A stretch of 40,669 nt of DNA from Candidatus Woesearchaeota archaeon. Its GTDB lineage: Archaea; Nanobdellota; Nanobdellia; SCGC-AAA011-G17; GW2011-AR17. The stretch covers positions 1-40,669 of the forward strand of contig JAFCFS010000002.1 of the NCBI GenBank assembly GCA_017608525.1. The letters run 5' to 3'. The position numbers and the translations under genes were made by a program. Of the stretch, positions 40,248-40,669 are shown piece after piece (position 1 is the stretch's first letter; every line of letters starts with the position of its first letter). The notes below the pieces were generated by a model that worked only from the letters and a program-made list of their open reading frames with translations, was not told the origin of the DNA and made no database searches.

Positions 40248-40669
40248 TTATTCCTCCTTGTTTTCATAAACTATTTTTTCAGTAACTTTTCTAATAAGAT
40301 CAGGATAATTTTTTTCAAGCCATTTATCTACATCTTCATTTTTTTTGCCCTCAGAAATTAAATTGGAGATTACTATTTCCTTTTCACTGCTTTCAAGTTT
40401 TTCAAAAAAATCGATAAATCTTTCCAGGCTATCTTCATAATATGCTATTGCAAGTTGGATTTTTTTCTCGCATAGGTTTTCTAAAGGAACATCCAATAAC
40501 TTAGAAAAATAGGTTAATTCTTTTAAGTTTTCTAACCCTTTCTCTTTAATATACTGCATAGCAAGACTGAAACCTACTCTAAGCCGGTAATGATTTTTTT
40601 CATCTTTTCCTACCGATACTAACTCTTCTAGTAAACTTTTAAAATCTTCTATGTCCCAATACTTTTCTA
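40248..40669 (-). CDS. Helical protein of unknown function, partial at the window edge
   Basis: The ORF track lists 40248-40559, but the frame remains open upstream to the window end, giving residues such as KYWDIEDFKSLLEELVSVGKDEKNHYRLRVGFSLAMQYIKEKG. The true start is therefore outside this window, and the Met at 40559 is probably internal. The visible 139 residues are almost all helical and acidic, with no catalytic motif. Its final codons overlap the SD of the next gene. Confidence 0.65.
   Translation of the reverse strand, partial: EKYWDIEDFKSLLEELVSVGKDEKNHYRLRVGFSLAMQYIKEKGLENLKELTYFSKLLDVPLENLCEKKIQLAIAYYEDSLERFIDFFEKLESSEKEIVISNLISEGKKNEDVDKWLEKNYPDLIRKVTEKIVYENKEE

Noticed and set aside
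1-40669. CRISPR arrays, insertion sequences, integrases, prophage genes
   Set aside because: No regularly spaced direct repeats, transposase motifs or attachment-site-like repeats were noticed in the window.

Overview
This is an AT-rich, gene-dense archaeal segment. Archaeal markers include a PAN-type proteasomal ATPase, an XPF nuclease and a Hef helicase as separate genes, FEN-1, a Trm5-type tRNA methyltransferase, two HerA-like ATPases, FlaI/FlaJ-type motor proteins, a PRC-barrel protein, and many starts placed about 25 nt after TATA-like boxes, as in leaderless archaeal transcripts. Compact genes, frequent ATGA overlaps, zinc-ribbon membrane proteins and Cys-rich surface proteins suggest a DPANN or related lineage. 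I cannot assign the phylum from this window.

Region 1 (1-10.4 kb) is housekeeping: an M20 peptidase, PAN, a transglutaminase-like protein, an agmatinase/arginase-family enzyme with ThpR, the XPF nuclease and Hef helicase separated by a metallo-beta-lactamase-fold gene, then a membrane group (SPFH protein, M50-like protein with a damaged active site, TraB protein).

Region 2 (10.4-26 kb) is the accessory core. It has a PRC-barrel protein, three tandem paralogous membrane proteins, two coiled-coil proteins, a FlaI/GspE-type ATPase, a double FlaJ/TadC-type membrane platform, and then about ten small or mid-sized proteins. Most of these begin with a short basic stretch followed directly by a hydrophobic helix (type IV pilin-like class III signal or N-terminal anchor). 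Two were missing from the ORF track (18011-18109, 18745-18918). One member carries a metzincin-like HExxHxxGxxD site and a degenerate LytM/M23-like domain. The set looks like a type IV pilus-like surface or secretion machine of unknown role. No prepilin peptidase is visible in the window.

Region 3 (25.9-33.7 kb), mostly on the minus strand, has coiled-coil proteins, a PIG-L/LmbE deacetylase, a probable H/ACA guide RNA with its own promoter, a HerA-like ATPase, and a four-gene surface group whose largest member joins a Cys-rich ectodomain to a cytoplasmic zinc ribbon.

Region 4 (33.7-40.7 kb) is information processing: FEN-1 followed by a Trm5-type methyltransferase that contains an inserted endonuclease IV/xylose-isomerase-like TIM barrel (the most striking single observation), an RlmE-type 2'-O-methyltransferase, another methyltransferase, a second HerA-like ATPase, a split PP-loop tRNA-thiolation-like gene, and two unknown genes, the last running off the window. 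No tRNA, rRNA, CRISPR array, insertion sequence or origin was recognised, and no intergenic gap exceeds 300 bases.
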